From NCBI GenBank assembly GCA_049699975.1, contig JBNAWB010000153.1, positions 1 through 8,962 of the forward strand: DNA of 8,962 nt. Direction: 5' to 3'. The notes under the pieces are model-generated. The model worked only from the letters and a program-made list of their open reading frames with translations. It was not told the DNA's origin and searched no databases. This stretch comes from CAZAGD01 sp049699975 (lineage in GTDB: Bacteria; Desulfobacterota; SM23-61). Every line of letters begins with the position of its first letter. The first letter of the stretch is position 1. This document shows positions 1 through 7,118 of the stretch, piece after piece. The position numbers were made by a program, and so were the translations under genes.

Positions 1-188
1 CTGAAATGTTCAGCAATAGTTTCCCATATGTGCACAAATGATTTTTACGTAACAGGTTAATTCCAACTTTTTTACCCTCTTTTTCTTGCTTTCTTTTTTA
101 ACCCACTATTCACCCTTTTAAATCCCTCCTACTACTTTTTCCTACCTCCCTTTAGAAAAGGGAGAAAAAAAAGAGGGGGTTGGGAAGG
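1..188. other. Region downstream of miaA with a short palindrome, no recognised gene
   Basis: This stretch follows the miaA stop codon. At 146-164 the arms CTCCCTTT and AAAGGGAG form a perfect 8-bp stem around a 3-base loop, flanked by imperfectly complementary C-rich (about 121-129) and G-rich (about 173-189) tracts. This nested C-rich/G-rich layout matches the palindromes between mutL and miaA, so it is probably another member of the same dispersed family. In the miaA direction the T-run comes before the stem, not after it, so it is not a standard intrinsic terminator. A minus-strand frame is open from about 103 to 1, but it has no ATG and I do not recognise it. Confidence 0.6.
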
Positions 189-1112
189 TTAAATCAAAAA
201 CCTTTGAACAATTTCTTCTATTGGCGGCCAATTTTCTAAAGCGGCGTAAAACCAATTAATTTCTGGATCAGCTCTGAACCAAGTAATTTGCCTTTTGGCA
301 TATGCCTTCGTCTCTCTTCTGATCAAGCGCACCATCTCTGCAAAGTCAATCTGGCCGCTTAAATACATAATTATTTGTTTATAGCCAATAGCTTGAAAGG
401 GCTTGATCTCCTGGCTATAACCCTGGGCAAGTAGATTCTTTACTTCTTCTATCCATCCCTTCTGGAGCATCGCTTCTATTCTAATTTCAATGCGGCGAAA
501 CAACTCTTCTTTGGGCAAAAAAAGTCCTATCTTCAGCACCTGATATGGCCGCTCTTGAAATCCATGCTCGCGGTGCAGTGAAGATAAGGGACGATTAGTT
601 TGATAAACTACTTCCAGAGCGCGAATTAGGCGCAAATGGTCACGCGGGTGAATCTTAGATGCTGCTTCTGGATCGATGCTGGCCAACTCTTTATGCAGAA
701 CTTGGCTTCCTTCTTGGACTAAACGTTTTTTAAGTTGTTGCCGTAATTCGAAATTTGCCTCTGGCCCATGAAAGAGTCCCTTGGTCAAGACTTTTAAATA
801 AAGTCCTGTCCCCCCAACTACAAAGATGGGAATCTTATCTTTATGCAACTTTCTGATAATTTCATCAGCCTGCTCTCGGAATTTAGCTGCGCTATATGTT
901 TGGTTCAGATCTAAAAAGTCTATAAGATGATGAGGCACCAATGCTTGTTCTTCGCGCGAGGGCTTTGCTGTACCAATGTCCAGCCCGCGGTAGATCTGCA
1001 TGGAATCAGCATTGATAATTTCGCCGTGAAATTTTTGGGCCAGGTGGATGCCCAGGGCGGACTTGCCAGTTGCTGTTGGCCCCACAATGGTAATAATTTT
1101 GGGTTTTTCCAT
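189..1112 (-). CDS. miaA: tRNA dimethylallyltransferase MiaA
   Basis: A 307-residue cytosolic enzyme of normal family length. It transfers the dimethylallyl group to N6 of A37 in tRNAs reading UNN codons, the first step towards ms2i6A. Visible family motifs in order: P-loop GPTATGKS (11-18), the catalytic-Asp segment DSMQIYRGLDIGTAKP (36-51), HHLID (61-65), GGTGLY (100-105), HPRDHLRLIRALEV (155-168), QAIGYKQ (240-246) and the C-terminal TKAYAKRQITWFR (268-280). The insertion domain lies between the P-loop core halves as usual. The ATG is preceded by GGTGA with a 7-base spacer, the best Shine-Dalgarno match in the window. It lies downstream of mutL on the same strand, a common bacterial pairing, but 455 bp of repeats separate them, so cotranscription is uncertain. 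The gene is intact. Confidence 0.97.
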   Translation of the reverse strand: MEKPKIITIVGPTATGKSALGIHLAQKFHGEIINADSMQIYRGLDIGTAKPSREEQALVPHHLIDFLDLNQTYSAAKFREQADEIIRKLHKDKIPIFVVGGTGLYLKVLTKGLFHGPEANFELRQQLKKRLVQEGSQVLHKELASIDPEAASKIHPRDHLRLIRALEVVYQTNRPLSSLHREHGFQERPYQVLKIGLFLPKEELFRRIEIRIEAMLQKGWIEEVKNLLAQGYSQEIKPFQAIGYKQIIMYLSGQIDFAEMVRLIRRETKAYAKRQITWFRADPEINWFYAALENWPPIEEIVQRFLI

Positions 1113-1119
1113 TTTTAAT

Positions 1120-1124
1120 TCACC
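1120..1124 (-). promoter_or_regulatory. Shine-Dalgarno site of miaA
   Basis: Read on the minus strand, GGTGA lies 7 bases before the miaA ATG and pairs with the 16S rRNA anti-Shine-Dalgarno tail. It supports the ATG at 1112. Most other starts in the window have no comparable site. Confidence 0.55.
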
Positions 1125-1168
1125 GCTTTTATTTCACCGCCGAGAGCGCCAAGAACACAGAGGAGTTT

Positions 1169-1265
1169 ATTAACCCCTCCTTTCCTCCCCTTAAGATAAG
1201 GGGAGGTTAAGTGGGGTTATAATTTACCGCAAAGTACGTCAAGAAATTTAATTCTGCCCCAGAGA
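1169..1265. repeat. 97-bp direct repeat, copy 1, with nested palindrome
   Basis: Identical to 1378-1474 except for one base (C at 1254, T at 1463). The left half is a nested palindrome: outer arms TAACCCC (1171-1177) and GGGGTTA (1213-1219), inner arms CCTCCCCTTA (1184-1193) and TAAGGGGAGG (1197-1206) around a 3-base loop. The right half is non-palindromic and holds ACCGCAAAGTACGTCAAGAA, a diverged match to the block at about 1136-1155. It resembles a REP-like dispersed element and encodes no protein. Confidence 0.92.
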
Positions 1266-1377
1266 CCACTGAGGCCACAGAAAAAATTTATTCCTCCCAC
1301 CACATTTTGATCTCCCCCATCCCCTTCTTAAAAAAGGGAAAGCTGATTTGCCATAGCCTTTATTAGCAAAGAGGAAA

Positions 1378-1474
1378 ATTAACCCCTCCTTTCCTCCCCT
1401 TAAGATAAGGGGAGGTTAAGTGGGGTTATAATTTACCGCAAAGTACGTCAAGAAATTTAATTTTGCCCCAGAGA
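1378..1474. repeat. 97-bp direct repeat, copy 2, with nested palindrome
   Basis: Second copy of the element, 209 bp from the first and in the same orientation, with 96 of 97 bases identical. Inner palindrome arms are at 1393-1402 and 1406-1415, outer arms at 1380-1386 and 1422-1428. The sequence between the copies (1266-1377) is not duplicated at this identity. That fits recent duplication, gene conversion or homogenisation of the element rather than one long tandem duplication. Confidence 0.92.
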
Positions 1475-1567
1475 GCAGCGAGTTCACAGAGAATATTTTC
1501 CACCCTTTCCTTAAAGGAAGTTGGAGGGATTATATCTCCAAGACCAAGAACGGTTGCTTTTTGTAAT

Positions 1568-2767
1568 TCATTTTCGCCCAAACATTTCTTCTAATTCGGA
1601 CAAGGAAATGTTGATCATGGTCGGACGTCCATGAGGACAATTTGATGAAAAAGAACACTTCTGCAATTCTCCAAGGAGAGCTTGGGCCTCTTCGGGAGTT
1701 AAAGGCTGGGCAGCCTGGATGGCTCCGCGGCAGGCCATAATTTTTAGTAATGGGTCATATGACTTTTGGGCATTTCCCTGTTTTCCCCATGAAGAAATTT
1801 CCTGGATTATCTCAGTAAGCAGTGGTAAAGGATCTTTCTCAACCAGAATAGCTGGCACACCCTTTACCCAAAAGCTGCGTTCTCCTGAGGCTTGTAATTC
1901 GAACCCTAATTTTCCCAATTCATCTATGAAGCCTTCTAAGATTTTCGCTTGGGCAGGGGTTAGGTCCAAAATCTCCGGGAATAATAAAGGTTGGCTCTTG
2001 ATTCTCCCTTGGAATAGTTCTGCTTGTAATTTTTCTAACAAAATTCTTTCGTGAGCCGCATGCTGATCCAAAAGGATCAGACCATCCTCAGATGCGAAAA
2101 TAAGATAAGTACTGGCGATTTGGCCTAAATAAGAATGGCCAGACAGGCTTGGCTCTTCTGATTCTTTATAAAGTTTAACTTGCTGCGGAAAATAATAAGC
2201 GGACTCCTGGGTAGAAGAAAAATATTTTTCTGGAGTCTCTTTTAATTCTTTCAACTCTTTCCAGGCCCAAGCCTCTTTTTTTAACCAGGGAGCTTGCCCT
2301 AACATCTCCTTTATCCCCGAAAGAATAGAAGAGTGGATGGCCTGTTGATCAGCAAATTTTACCTCCCATTTGCTAGGATGAACGTTAACATCTACCAAGG
2401 CAGGAGGAATTTCCACGAATAATATTACAATAGGATATCGATCGCGGGGCATAAGATTCCGATAGGCTTCCATTACGGCATGCAAAAGTAAACGATCACG
2501 CACTGGGCGCTTATTAACAAAAAGGTAAATTCCCCGCGCCTGAGGCCAATTTAGATCTGGCTGACTGGCAAATCCATGTACTCTTATTTCCCCATTTATG
2601 GCCGCAAAAGGATAAAGTTTTTCAGCCACATCTCGCCCCAAGGCCTCGACCAATCTGGGATATGGATCCTCACGCACAGGATAGTTATTCAAGAGGCGGC
2701 CATCATGAAAAAATTGCACATGCACATGGGGATTGGCTAAAGCAATCTTGGAAATCAAATCTCCAAT
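1568..2767 (-). CDS. mutL: DNA mismatch repair protein MutL, 3' part (5' end lost in gap)
   Basis: The C-terminal 399 residues of MutL, the ATPase that links mismatch recognition by MutS to strand nicking. The fragment starts inside the GHKL N-terminal region. By comparison with E. coli MutL about 170 residues, including the Bergerat nucleotide-binding motifs, are missing. Fragment positions: FVNKRPVRDRLL (83-94) and DVNVHPSKWEVKF (126-138, with the conserved ATPase lysine K133), then a linker of about 160-210, then the dimerisation/endonuclease domain. That domain has DQHAAHERILLE (234-245, matching DQHA-X2-E-X4-E), a beta-clamp-type QPLLFP (259-264), ACRGAIQA (345-352), CPHGRP (377-382) and a terminal FGR (396-398). 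This is therefore the nicking type of MutL used where MutH/Dam is absent. The stop is TGA. The truncation comes from the assembly gap, not from a mutation. Confidence 0.95.
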   Translation of the reverse strand: MGDLISKIALANPHVHVQFFHDGRLLNNYPVREDPYPRLVEALGRDVAEKLYPFAAINGEIRVHGFASQPDLNWPQARGIYLFVNKRPVRDRLLLHAVMEAYRNLMPRDRYPIVILFVEIPPALVDVNVHPSKWEVKFADQQAIHSSILSGIKEMLGQAPWLKKEAWAWKELKELKETPEKYFSSTQESAYYFPQQVKLYKESEEPSLSGHSYLGQIASTYLIFASEDGLILLDQHAAHERILLEKLQAELFQGRIKSQPLLFPEILDLTPAQAKILEGFIDELGKLGFELQASGERSFWVKGVPAILVEKDPLPLLTEIIQEISSWGKQGNAQKSYDPLLKIMACRGAIQAAQPLTPEEAQALLGELQKCSFSSNCPHGRPTMINISLSELEEMFGRK

Positions 2768-2867
2768 NNNNNNNNNNNNNNNNNNNNNNNNNNNNNNNNN
2801 NNNNNNNNNNNNNNNNNNNNNNNNNNNNNNNNNNNNNNNNNNNNNNNNNNNNNNNNNNNNNNNNNNN
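2768..2867. other. Scaffold gap of 100 Ns
   Basis: A run of exactly 100 Ns, the conventional filler for a gap of unknown size. At least about 600 bases should be missing: roughly 75 bases for the end of the sugar phosphotransferase and about 510 for the start of mutL, plus any intergenic DNA. Because the Ns happen to keep frame, one reading frame (1568-4216) runs through. It is a chimera of two unrelated genes and should not be annotated as one protein. Confidence 0.98.
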
Positions 2868-4216
2868 GACCAATTATCAATATATTCCAGATCCAACTTA
2901 ATCCAATCTTGAAAGTCAATCTCGTTCCGGCCGCTAACCTGCCAAAGACCGGTAATTCCTGGTTTCATACTTAGTCTTCGTCTCTGCCATCCTTCATACT
3001 GCTTCACCTCTTCAGGTAATGGTGGGCGGGGCCCGACAAAACCCATATCTCCTTTAAGCACGTTAAATAGTTGGGGAAGCTCATCTAAACTAAGGCGCCT
3101 CAAAAACCGGCCAACTCTGGTAACGCGCGGATCATCCTTCATTTTAAAGACTGGCCCCTTCATCAAATTAAAATTAATTAAATCTCTTTTTCTTTCCTCG
3201 GCATCTTGGACCATGGAGCGGAATTTATAAAGGGTGAACCGACGGCCATTCAAACCACAACGCGTCTGCCTATAAAATATCGGCCCAGGAGAATCTAAGC
3301 GAATGGAAACAGTTATTAAAAGGAAAATAGGGGCAAATAGCCCAATAAGAAGAAGACTCCCGATTATATCAAATATACGACACATCAGAAGAAGCAATTC
3401 ATTCTGGGGTGTCGTAGAAAAAGTAAGCAATGAGAACCCATCCATTTCTTCCAGGTGTATCTTGGAAATGGAATGAGGAATAAGATTTAAAACTACCCTC
3501 GTGGTTATTCCTCTTTCTTCGCATAAAAGCAGTAAATCAGAAAGTTTAATTAACTCTTCTTGCGAAACAGCAAAAATAACTTCATCTACGACCATATTAT
3601 CCATAATGGAGGGCAAATCTTGCGCGGTCCCTAAAATCGGGTATCCCTTATAATTGGATAGCTGCTCACTCTCCTTAAGAGAAAGAAATCCCAAAAAACA
3701 AAATCCTAAATCTTTATTTTTTTCGATAGATTTCGCTAAATTCCAAGCATGCCCGTTTAAACCCAGGATAATGATATTGCGGTTATCCTCACTTTTCCGG
3801 CCCCAGAAAATTATGAGTTGCCTGGTTAAGTAGCGAAATACAACAATTAAAATTAAATCAGATATAGCAAACAGAAAGATGAAAATACGGCTTACGAATT
3901 GGTATTTAAAGGCGAAAACAAAAAAACCTAAAACTAGTGCTGACAAAAAAACAGCTTTAAATATTTTCCAGGTTTCTCGCAGCCATTTCTCTCCCCGCCA
4001 GTAATTATATGAGCCGACTAAGTAAAAAAGGAGAGACCAAACCGGCAAAATTATCCAAAGGAGATTTATATACATGGAAAGAGGGAACAGCCGGGCATAT
4101 GCTTCTTCAGGAAAAGCCCCCCTTAAGGCATAAGCCATAAAAAAAGCCAATATTGTAGATAAAATATCTCCTAAATAAATACCAATGGCTCTTATTTTAT
4201 TCCGCTGGGCAATCAT
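2868..4216 (-). CDS. Polyprenyl-phosphate sugar-1-phosphate transferase (WbaP/WcaJ-type), 3' end lost
   Basis: The visible 449 residues belong to the large, multi-spanning initiating transferases that move a sugar-1-phosphate from a UDP-sugar to undecaprenyl phosphate at the inner membrane. Hydrophobic helices lie at about 10-30, 48-70, 86-106 and 109-128. A Rossmann-like cytosolic domain follows (about 145-265, beginning NIIILGLNG), then the re-entrant membrane helix (281-303) and the catalytic domain. That domain has KFRSM (331-335), LDELPQ (377-382, with the Asp-Glu dyad D378-E379), GPRP (395-398) and KPGITGLWQVSGR (418-430). It breaks off at YIDNW; the next partial codon TCN gives Ser, as in the family's YIDNWS, so only about 20-25 residues are missing. 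Its ATG overlaps the upstream glycosyltransferase stop as ATGA, so the two are probably translationally coupled. The sugar (Gal, Glc or other) cannot be read from sequence. Confidence 0.94.
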
Positions 4217-5319
4217 TTTTGGCTCTGAAAATTCGAATATTTTTCTATGACAAATTTCTTAAATTTCTGAATAAAAATCTGCTTATCAAAATTCATGGCA
4301 TGCTCCCTTATTTTATGAGGGGAAAACTCATATTTTCCATTTTCCATTGCTTTTACCGCGTCAATTAAAGCCTCTATGGAATTATTATCAAAAAAAATCC
4401 CATTTAAACCTTCTTGAACTGTATCCAACGCCCCTCCGCCTTTATAAGCGATCACCGGTCTGCCAGATGCGTTCGCTTCCAAAGGAGTCAAGCCGAAATC
4501 CTCTTCTCCAGGGAAAATGAGTGCTTTACATGATGCATAATAATCTGCAATTTCACTGTCTGTCAACCTTCCTAAAAATTCAATATTGGGACCCGCCATT
4601 CTCATTAAAGTTTTTAAATACGGTCCGGTACCGATAATTTTTAGCGGAAGGCCTAAAGAGTTAAAAGCTTGCACTGCTAACTCAATCCTTTTATATGGAT
4701 TCAGACGAGAAACAATTAAATAAAAATTTTCGCCTCTTTCTTTTACATAAAACTTATTTACTTCTACCGGAGGGAAAATTATTTCTGCATCTTTCCCATA
4801 AATACTTTTAATGCGGGCTTTTACCACATTGGAAATTGCTATATAGCAATCAGGCCTATTTCTTGTTTTGAGATCCCAAATTTTAAGATGAAATATAATA
4901 GGGCTTAATAAAATTTCATAAAATAAATTTAATTCTTCATTTTTTATGTAATTCTGAAAATCCCATACAAAGCGCATGGGCGTATAACAATAACAAATAT
5001 GCAAAGCACCCTTTTTCTTAAGAGCGCCTTTAGCAAAAGCACTGCTCGAGCTTATAATTAGGTCATAATCACGCAGATCAAAAGACTCGATCGCGTAAGG
5101 ATAAAAAAGAAGATATTTCTTAAAGTGCTTTTTTAGCTCCGGGAGCTTCTGCATCCAAGAAGGTCGGATGTCTGCATTCGCAAGCTCAGAGGGTAAAATA
5201 TTTTTGTCGAGAATGGTCGTGTAAATGGGAGCTTCGGGAAAAATTTCATGGAAAACAGCAACTACCCTTTCTGCTCCGCCCATCTGATTGAGATAGTTGT
5301 GAACAATCGCTATGCTCAT
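4213..5319 (-). CDS. GT4-family glycosyltransferase, WbaZ-like
   Basis: A 368-residue retaining GT-B glycosyltransferase, probably acting on the cytoplasmic face of the membrane to add a sugar to the lipid-linked polysaccharide precursor. The N-terminal acceptor domain has GGAERV (14-19) and CYTPMRFVWD (111-120), the latter typical of the WbaZ-like mannosyltransferase subgroup. The C-terminal donor domain has SRLNPYKRIE (204-213), GTGP (230-233) and the E-X7-E motif (E273 and E281 in EEDFGLTPLE), followed by GRPVIAYKGGG. The length is normal and no signal peptide is visible. The ATG has no Shine-Dalgarno sequence before it, only A- and T-runs, and lies 75 bp after the gmd stop. The stop overlaps the next gene's start by 4 bases. 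A mannosyl donor (GDP-mannose) would fit the adjacent gmd but is inference. Confidence 0.93.
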   Translation of the reverse strand: MSIAIVHNYLNQMGGAERVVAVFHEIFPEAPIYTTILDKNILPSELANADIRPSWMQKLPELKKHFKKYLLFYPYAIESFDLRDYDLIISSSSAFAKGALKKKGALHICYCYTPMRFVWDFQNYIKNEELNLFYEILLSPIIFHLKIWDLKTRNRPDCYIAISNVVKARIKSIYGKDAEIIFPPVEVNKFYVKERGENFYLIVSRLNPYKRIELAVQAFNSLGLPLKIIGTGPYLKTLMRMAGPNIEFLGRLTDSEIADYYASCKALIFPGEEDFGLTPLEANASGRPVIAYKGGGALDTVQEGLNGIFFDNNSIEALIDAVKAMENGKYEFSPHKIREHAMNFDKQIFIQKFKKFVIEKYSNFQSQK

Positions 5320-5394
5320 TTCAAAAAAAATTTTTTAATTATTAAGCTTTTTGTTTTGTTTATGCAATTTTACCTCTTTTTCCAATCTTCTTGC

Positions 5395-6360
5395 TCACCT
5401 AGCATTTCTGAGATCTTCTTCTACCATTTCTTTTATTAATTGTTCAAAGCTATATTTATTTTCCCAGCCTAATTTAGCCCGAGCCTTCGTGGCATCGGCG
5501 ACTAAATCATAAATTTCAGCCGGTCGATAATATGTCGGATCAGATATCACAAACTCGCGATAATCCAGGCCTACATGACTAAAAGCAATTTCACAAAATT
5601 CACGGACAGAATGGCTTTCTCCAGAGCCGACCACATAATCTTCTGGTGAATCCATTTGGAGCATCATCCACATAGCTTCAACATAATCTTTGGCATGCCC
5701 CCAATCTCTTTTTGCTTCCAGGTTTCCCAATCTTAATTCTTTAGCCAACCCCTTCTTAATGCGCGCTACATGGGAAGTAATTTTTCGGGTTACAAATTCG
5801 AACCCCCTTCGGGGTGATTCATGATTGAAAAGAATACCATTTACCGCAAATAATCCATATGCTTCACGGTAATTACGCACTAAATGATAGCCAGTCAATT
5901 TTGATATTCCATATGCTGATCTTGGTCGAAAAGGAGTATTTTCATTTTGGGGCGGAGGCGCATTCCCAAACATTTCGCTCGATGCTGCAAAATAAAGGCG
6001 GCAGTCAGGAACAATCTGCCTTACTGCAGAAAGAACATGATGGGTGCCATTAATATTGGTCATTAAAGTGGAAAATTCATCTTCAAAGGAATAAGCAACA
6101 AAACTCTGAGCCGCTAAATGGTAACACTCGTGAGGCTTCACTTCCCGAATCACATTAAAAATACTGGCAAAGCTTTCCACGGAACCGGCATGAATTTTTA
6201 ACTTCGGCAGAATATGCTTAATCCTGGACATCCTATGCTCAGGATCCTCAATGGCCGACCTCCGCACCAATCCATGGACTTCGTATCCCTTTTCCAATAA
6301 CAATTCTGCCAAATAACTGCCATCTTGTCCTGTTATTCCAGTAATTAAAGCTCTTTTCAT
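5395..6360 (-). CDS. gmd: GDP-mannose 4,6-dehydratase
   Basis: A 321-residue short-chain dehydrogenase/reductase of the extended type. It converts GDP-D-mannose to GDP-4-keto-6-deoxy-D-mannose, the precursor of GDP-fucose, GDP-rhamnose and related deoxysugars. The nucleotide-binding glycine motif is GITGQDG (8-14). The predicted catalytic set, aligned with E. coli Gmd T132/E134/Y156/K160, is S127, E129, Y150 and K154 (YGISK). Diagnostic Gmd segments are NHESPRRGFEFVTRKI (179-194) and KRDWGHAKDYVEAMW (217-231). It is shorter than E. coli Gmd (373 residues), but the core is complete. The ATG follows a weak purine stretch rather than a clear Shine-Dalgarno site. It is first in a minus-strand run with the GT4 and phosphotransferase genes. 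No reductase or epimerase that would finish the sugar (Fcl or Rmd) is in the window. Confidence 0.96.
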   Translation of the reverse strand: MKRALITGITGQDGSYLAELLLEKGYEVHGLVRRSAIEDPEHRMSRIKHILPKLKIHAGSVESFASIFNVIREVKPHECYHLAAQSFVAYSFEDEFSTLMTNINGTHHVLSAVRQIVPDCRLYFAASSEMFGNAPPPQNENTPFRPRSAYGISKLTGYHLVRNYREAYGLFAVNGILFNHESPRRGFEFVTRKITSHVARIKKGLAKELRLGNLEAKRDWGHAKDYVEAMWMMLQMDSPEDYVVGSGESHSVREFCEIAFSHVGLDYREFVISDPTYYRPAEIYDLVADATKARAKLGWENKYSFEQLIKEMVEEDLRNAR

Positions 6361-6401
6361 AAAAATCTTTTTCTAAAATTTATTTTCAAATAATAGCAAA
6401 T

Positions 6402-6480
6402 CCTCATCTTCACCTCTCATCGGGGAGAGGACTTGCCCTGTGGAGTAAGGCTTGATACTCCACAGGGCAGGGTAAGGAGG
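6402..6480. repeat. Nested palindromic element upstream of gmd
   Basis: Two hairpins lie inside imperfect outer arms (CCTCATCTTCACC at the left, GGGTAAGGAGG at the right). The first has arms CCTCTC (6413-6418) and GAGAGG (6425-6430). The second has perfect 13-bp arms GCCCTGTGGAGTA (6435-6447) and TACTCCACAGGGC (6456-6468) around an 8-base loop. The outer arms and first hairpin look like the widespread intergenic CCTCACC..CCTCTCC..GGAGAGG..GGGTGAGG repeat type. The 13-bp hairpin sits within its right half. Neither orientation ends in a T-run, so a standard intrinsic terminator is unlikely. The element lies 41 bases before the gmd ATG. Confidence 0.88.
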
Positions 6481-6508
6481 ATAATTAAAAAATATTTATT
6501 TATATCAA

Positions 6509-6628
6509 TTAAACAACCGTTAAATTATAGTTTTCAGGTTTTTTTAATACCTTTTCAATTTGGACACAGAAAAATGTTAAGTCTGATAATTCATTCTGAA
6601 TGGTAAGAAATTCGAGTTTGCAAAACAT
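6509..6628 (-). pseudogene. Possible truncated HepT-like (HEPN) toxin remnant
   Basis: A 39-codon frame, ATG to TAA, starts 17 bases after the stop of the MNT gene, where the toxin partner of an MNT antitoxin usually sits. Its peptide has ELSDLTFFCVQIEKVLKKPE (13-32), a helical stretch that to me resembles the N-terminus of HepT-like HEPN proteins. It ends before the part that would hold the R-X4-6-H ribonuclease motif, and no continuation is visible in any frame before the palindromic element. I read it as a toxin gene cut short, with its antitoxin kept. The resemblance is from memory and the peptide is short, so it could be a chance frame. No clear ribosome binding site precedes it. Confidence 0.35.
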
Positions 6629-6645
6629 TCTTTAGCAAGGGTACT

Positions 6646-7044
6646 TTAGGCAATTACGTATTTTTCGAACATTATTTTATCGAACATTTCTAAAATTGGC
6701 GCAAAGTCAATATAATTCTTAATTACATTATACTCATAATCAGCGGTAAATATAAGATCATCCTCAAAAATAACTTTTCCTTCTTTTATAGCCATGTATT
6801 GCAAAGGAAGAGAGGCTCGCTGCAGAAATACAATATCCAGCTTAGCGTCTGGAAAAATTTCAGAAAATAATTCATAGAGATTATTATAAAAAAAGCTTAT
6901 GTCTTCTTCAGCAGGAATTTCTTTGAAAACAAAGCCTAAATCAACATCGCTTAACTCCGATGCTCGTCGGATAGCTTTCGATCCGAAAAGATAGATAGTA
7001 TTTACGCCGAGTTTTTTTAATTCTTTTTTTAATTTATTTTTCAT
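6646..7044 (-). CDS. MNT-domain nucleotidyltransferase (MntA-like antitoxin)
   Basis: A 132-residue protein of the minimal nucleotidyltransferase family. MntA-type members neutralise HEPN (HepT) ribonuclease toxins by adding AMP to a tyrosine. The active-site pattern G-S-X10-D-X-D is complete, with LFGS (19-22) and SDVD (32-35), and the third acidic residue is in KLDIVFL (D70). The C-terminal part, YNVIKNYIDFAPILEMFDK, follows the usual MntA helical tail. I chose the ATG at 7044 because it puts the GS motif about 21 residues in, as in homologues. An in-frame TTG at 7065 would add 7 residues. Neither has a good ribosome binding site. No full HEPN gene follows on this strand, only a possible stump (6509-6628). 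The nearest intact HEPN is on the divergently transcribed fusion to the right. Confidence 0.9.
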   Translation of the reverse strand: MKNKLKKELKKLGVNTIYLFGSKAIRRASELSDVDLGFVFKEIPAEEDISFFYNNLYELFSEIFPDAKLDIVFLQRASLPLQYMAIKEGKVIFEDDLIFTADYEYNVIKNYIDFAPILEMFDKIMFEKYVIA

Positions 7045-7118
7045 TTTGGCAAAATTAATCTTCAAAATAATTCTTAAGCTTTTAAAAAATTATCATTTTT
7101 TTTCGCTTCAGGCAATTC

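Larger units (their letters stand above)
1113..1567. other. Repeat-filled spacer between mutL and miaA
   Basis: This 455-bp region has no recognisable gene. It holds two nearly identical 97-bp direct repeats (1169-1265 and 1378-1474) and diverged blocks of the ACCGC..CAAGAA and CAGAG..ACAGA type (about 1134-1165, 1259-1276, 1468-1491). It also holds two weaker C-rich/G-rich palindromes (about 1310-1340 and 1500-1530, the latter with arms TTCCTT and AAGGAA). I see no clear promoter and no stem followed by a T-run. Confidence 0.8.
6361..6645. other. Intergenic region between the MNT gene and gmd
   Basis: This 285-bp spacer holds a nested palindromic element (6402-6480) and, nearer the MNT gene, a short minus-strand frame (6509-6628) that may be a truncated toxin. 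The remainder is AT-rich. No convincing gmd promoter could be picked out. Confidence 0.7.

Noticed and set aside
1..103. Minus-strand open frame running off the left edge
   Set aside because: It has no ATG, a low-complexity Lys/Glu-rich start from A-runs, and no recognisable similarity.
146..164. CTCCCTTT/AAAGGGAG hairpin as the miaA terminator
   Set aside because: In the direction of miaA transcription the T-run precedes the stem. It fits the local palindromic repeat family better.
1169..1474. CRISPR array
   Set aside because: There are only two copies, each 97 bp, separated by 112 bp, with long nested palindromes. Repeat and spacer sizes do not fit a CRISPR array, and no cas gene is present.
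5320..5394. Very short frame after AGAGGT between gmd and the GT4 gene
   Set aside because: It has fewer than ten codons and a non-ATG start with poor spacing; there is nothing to support a gene.
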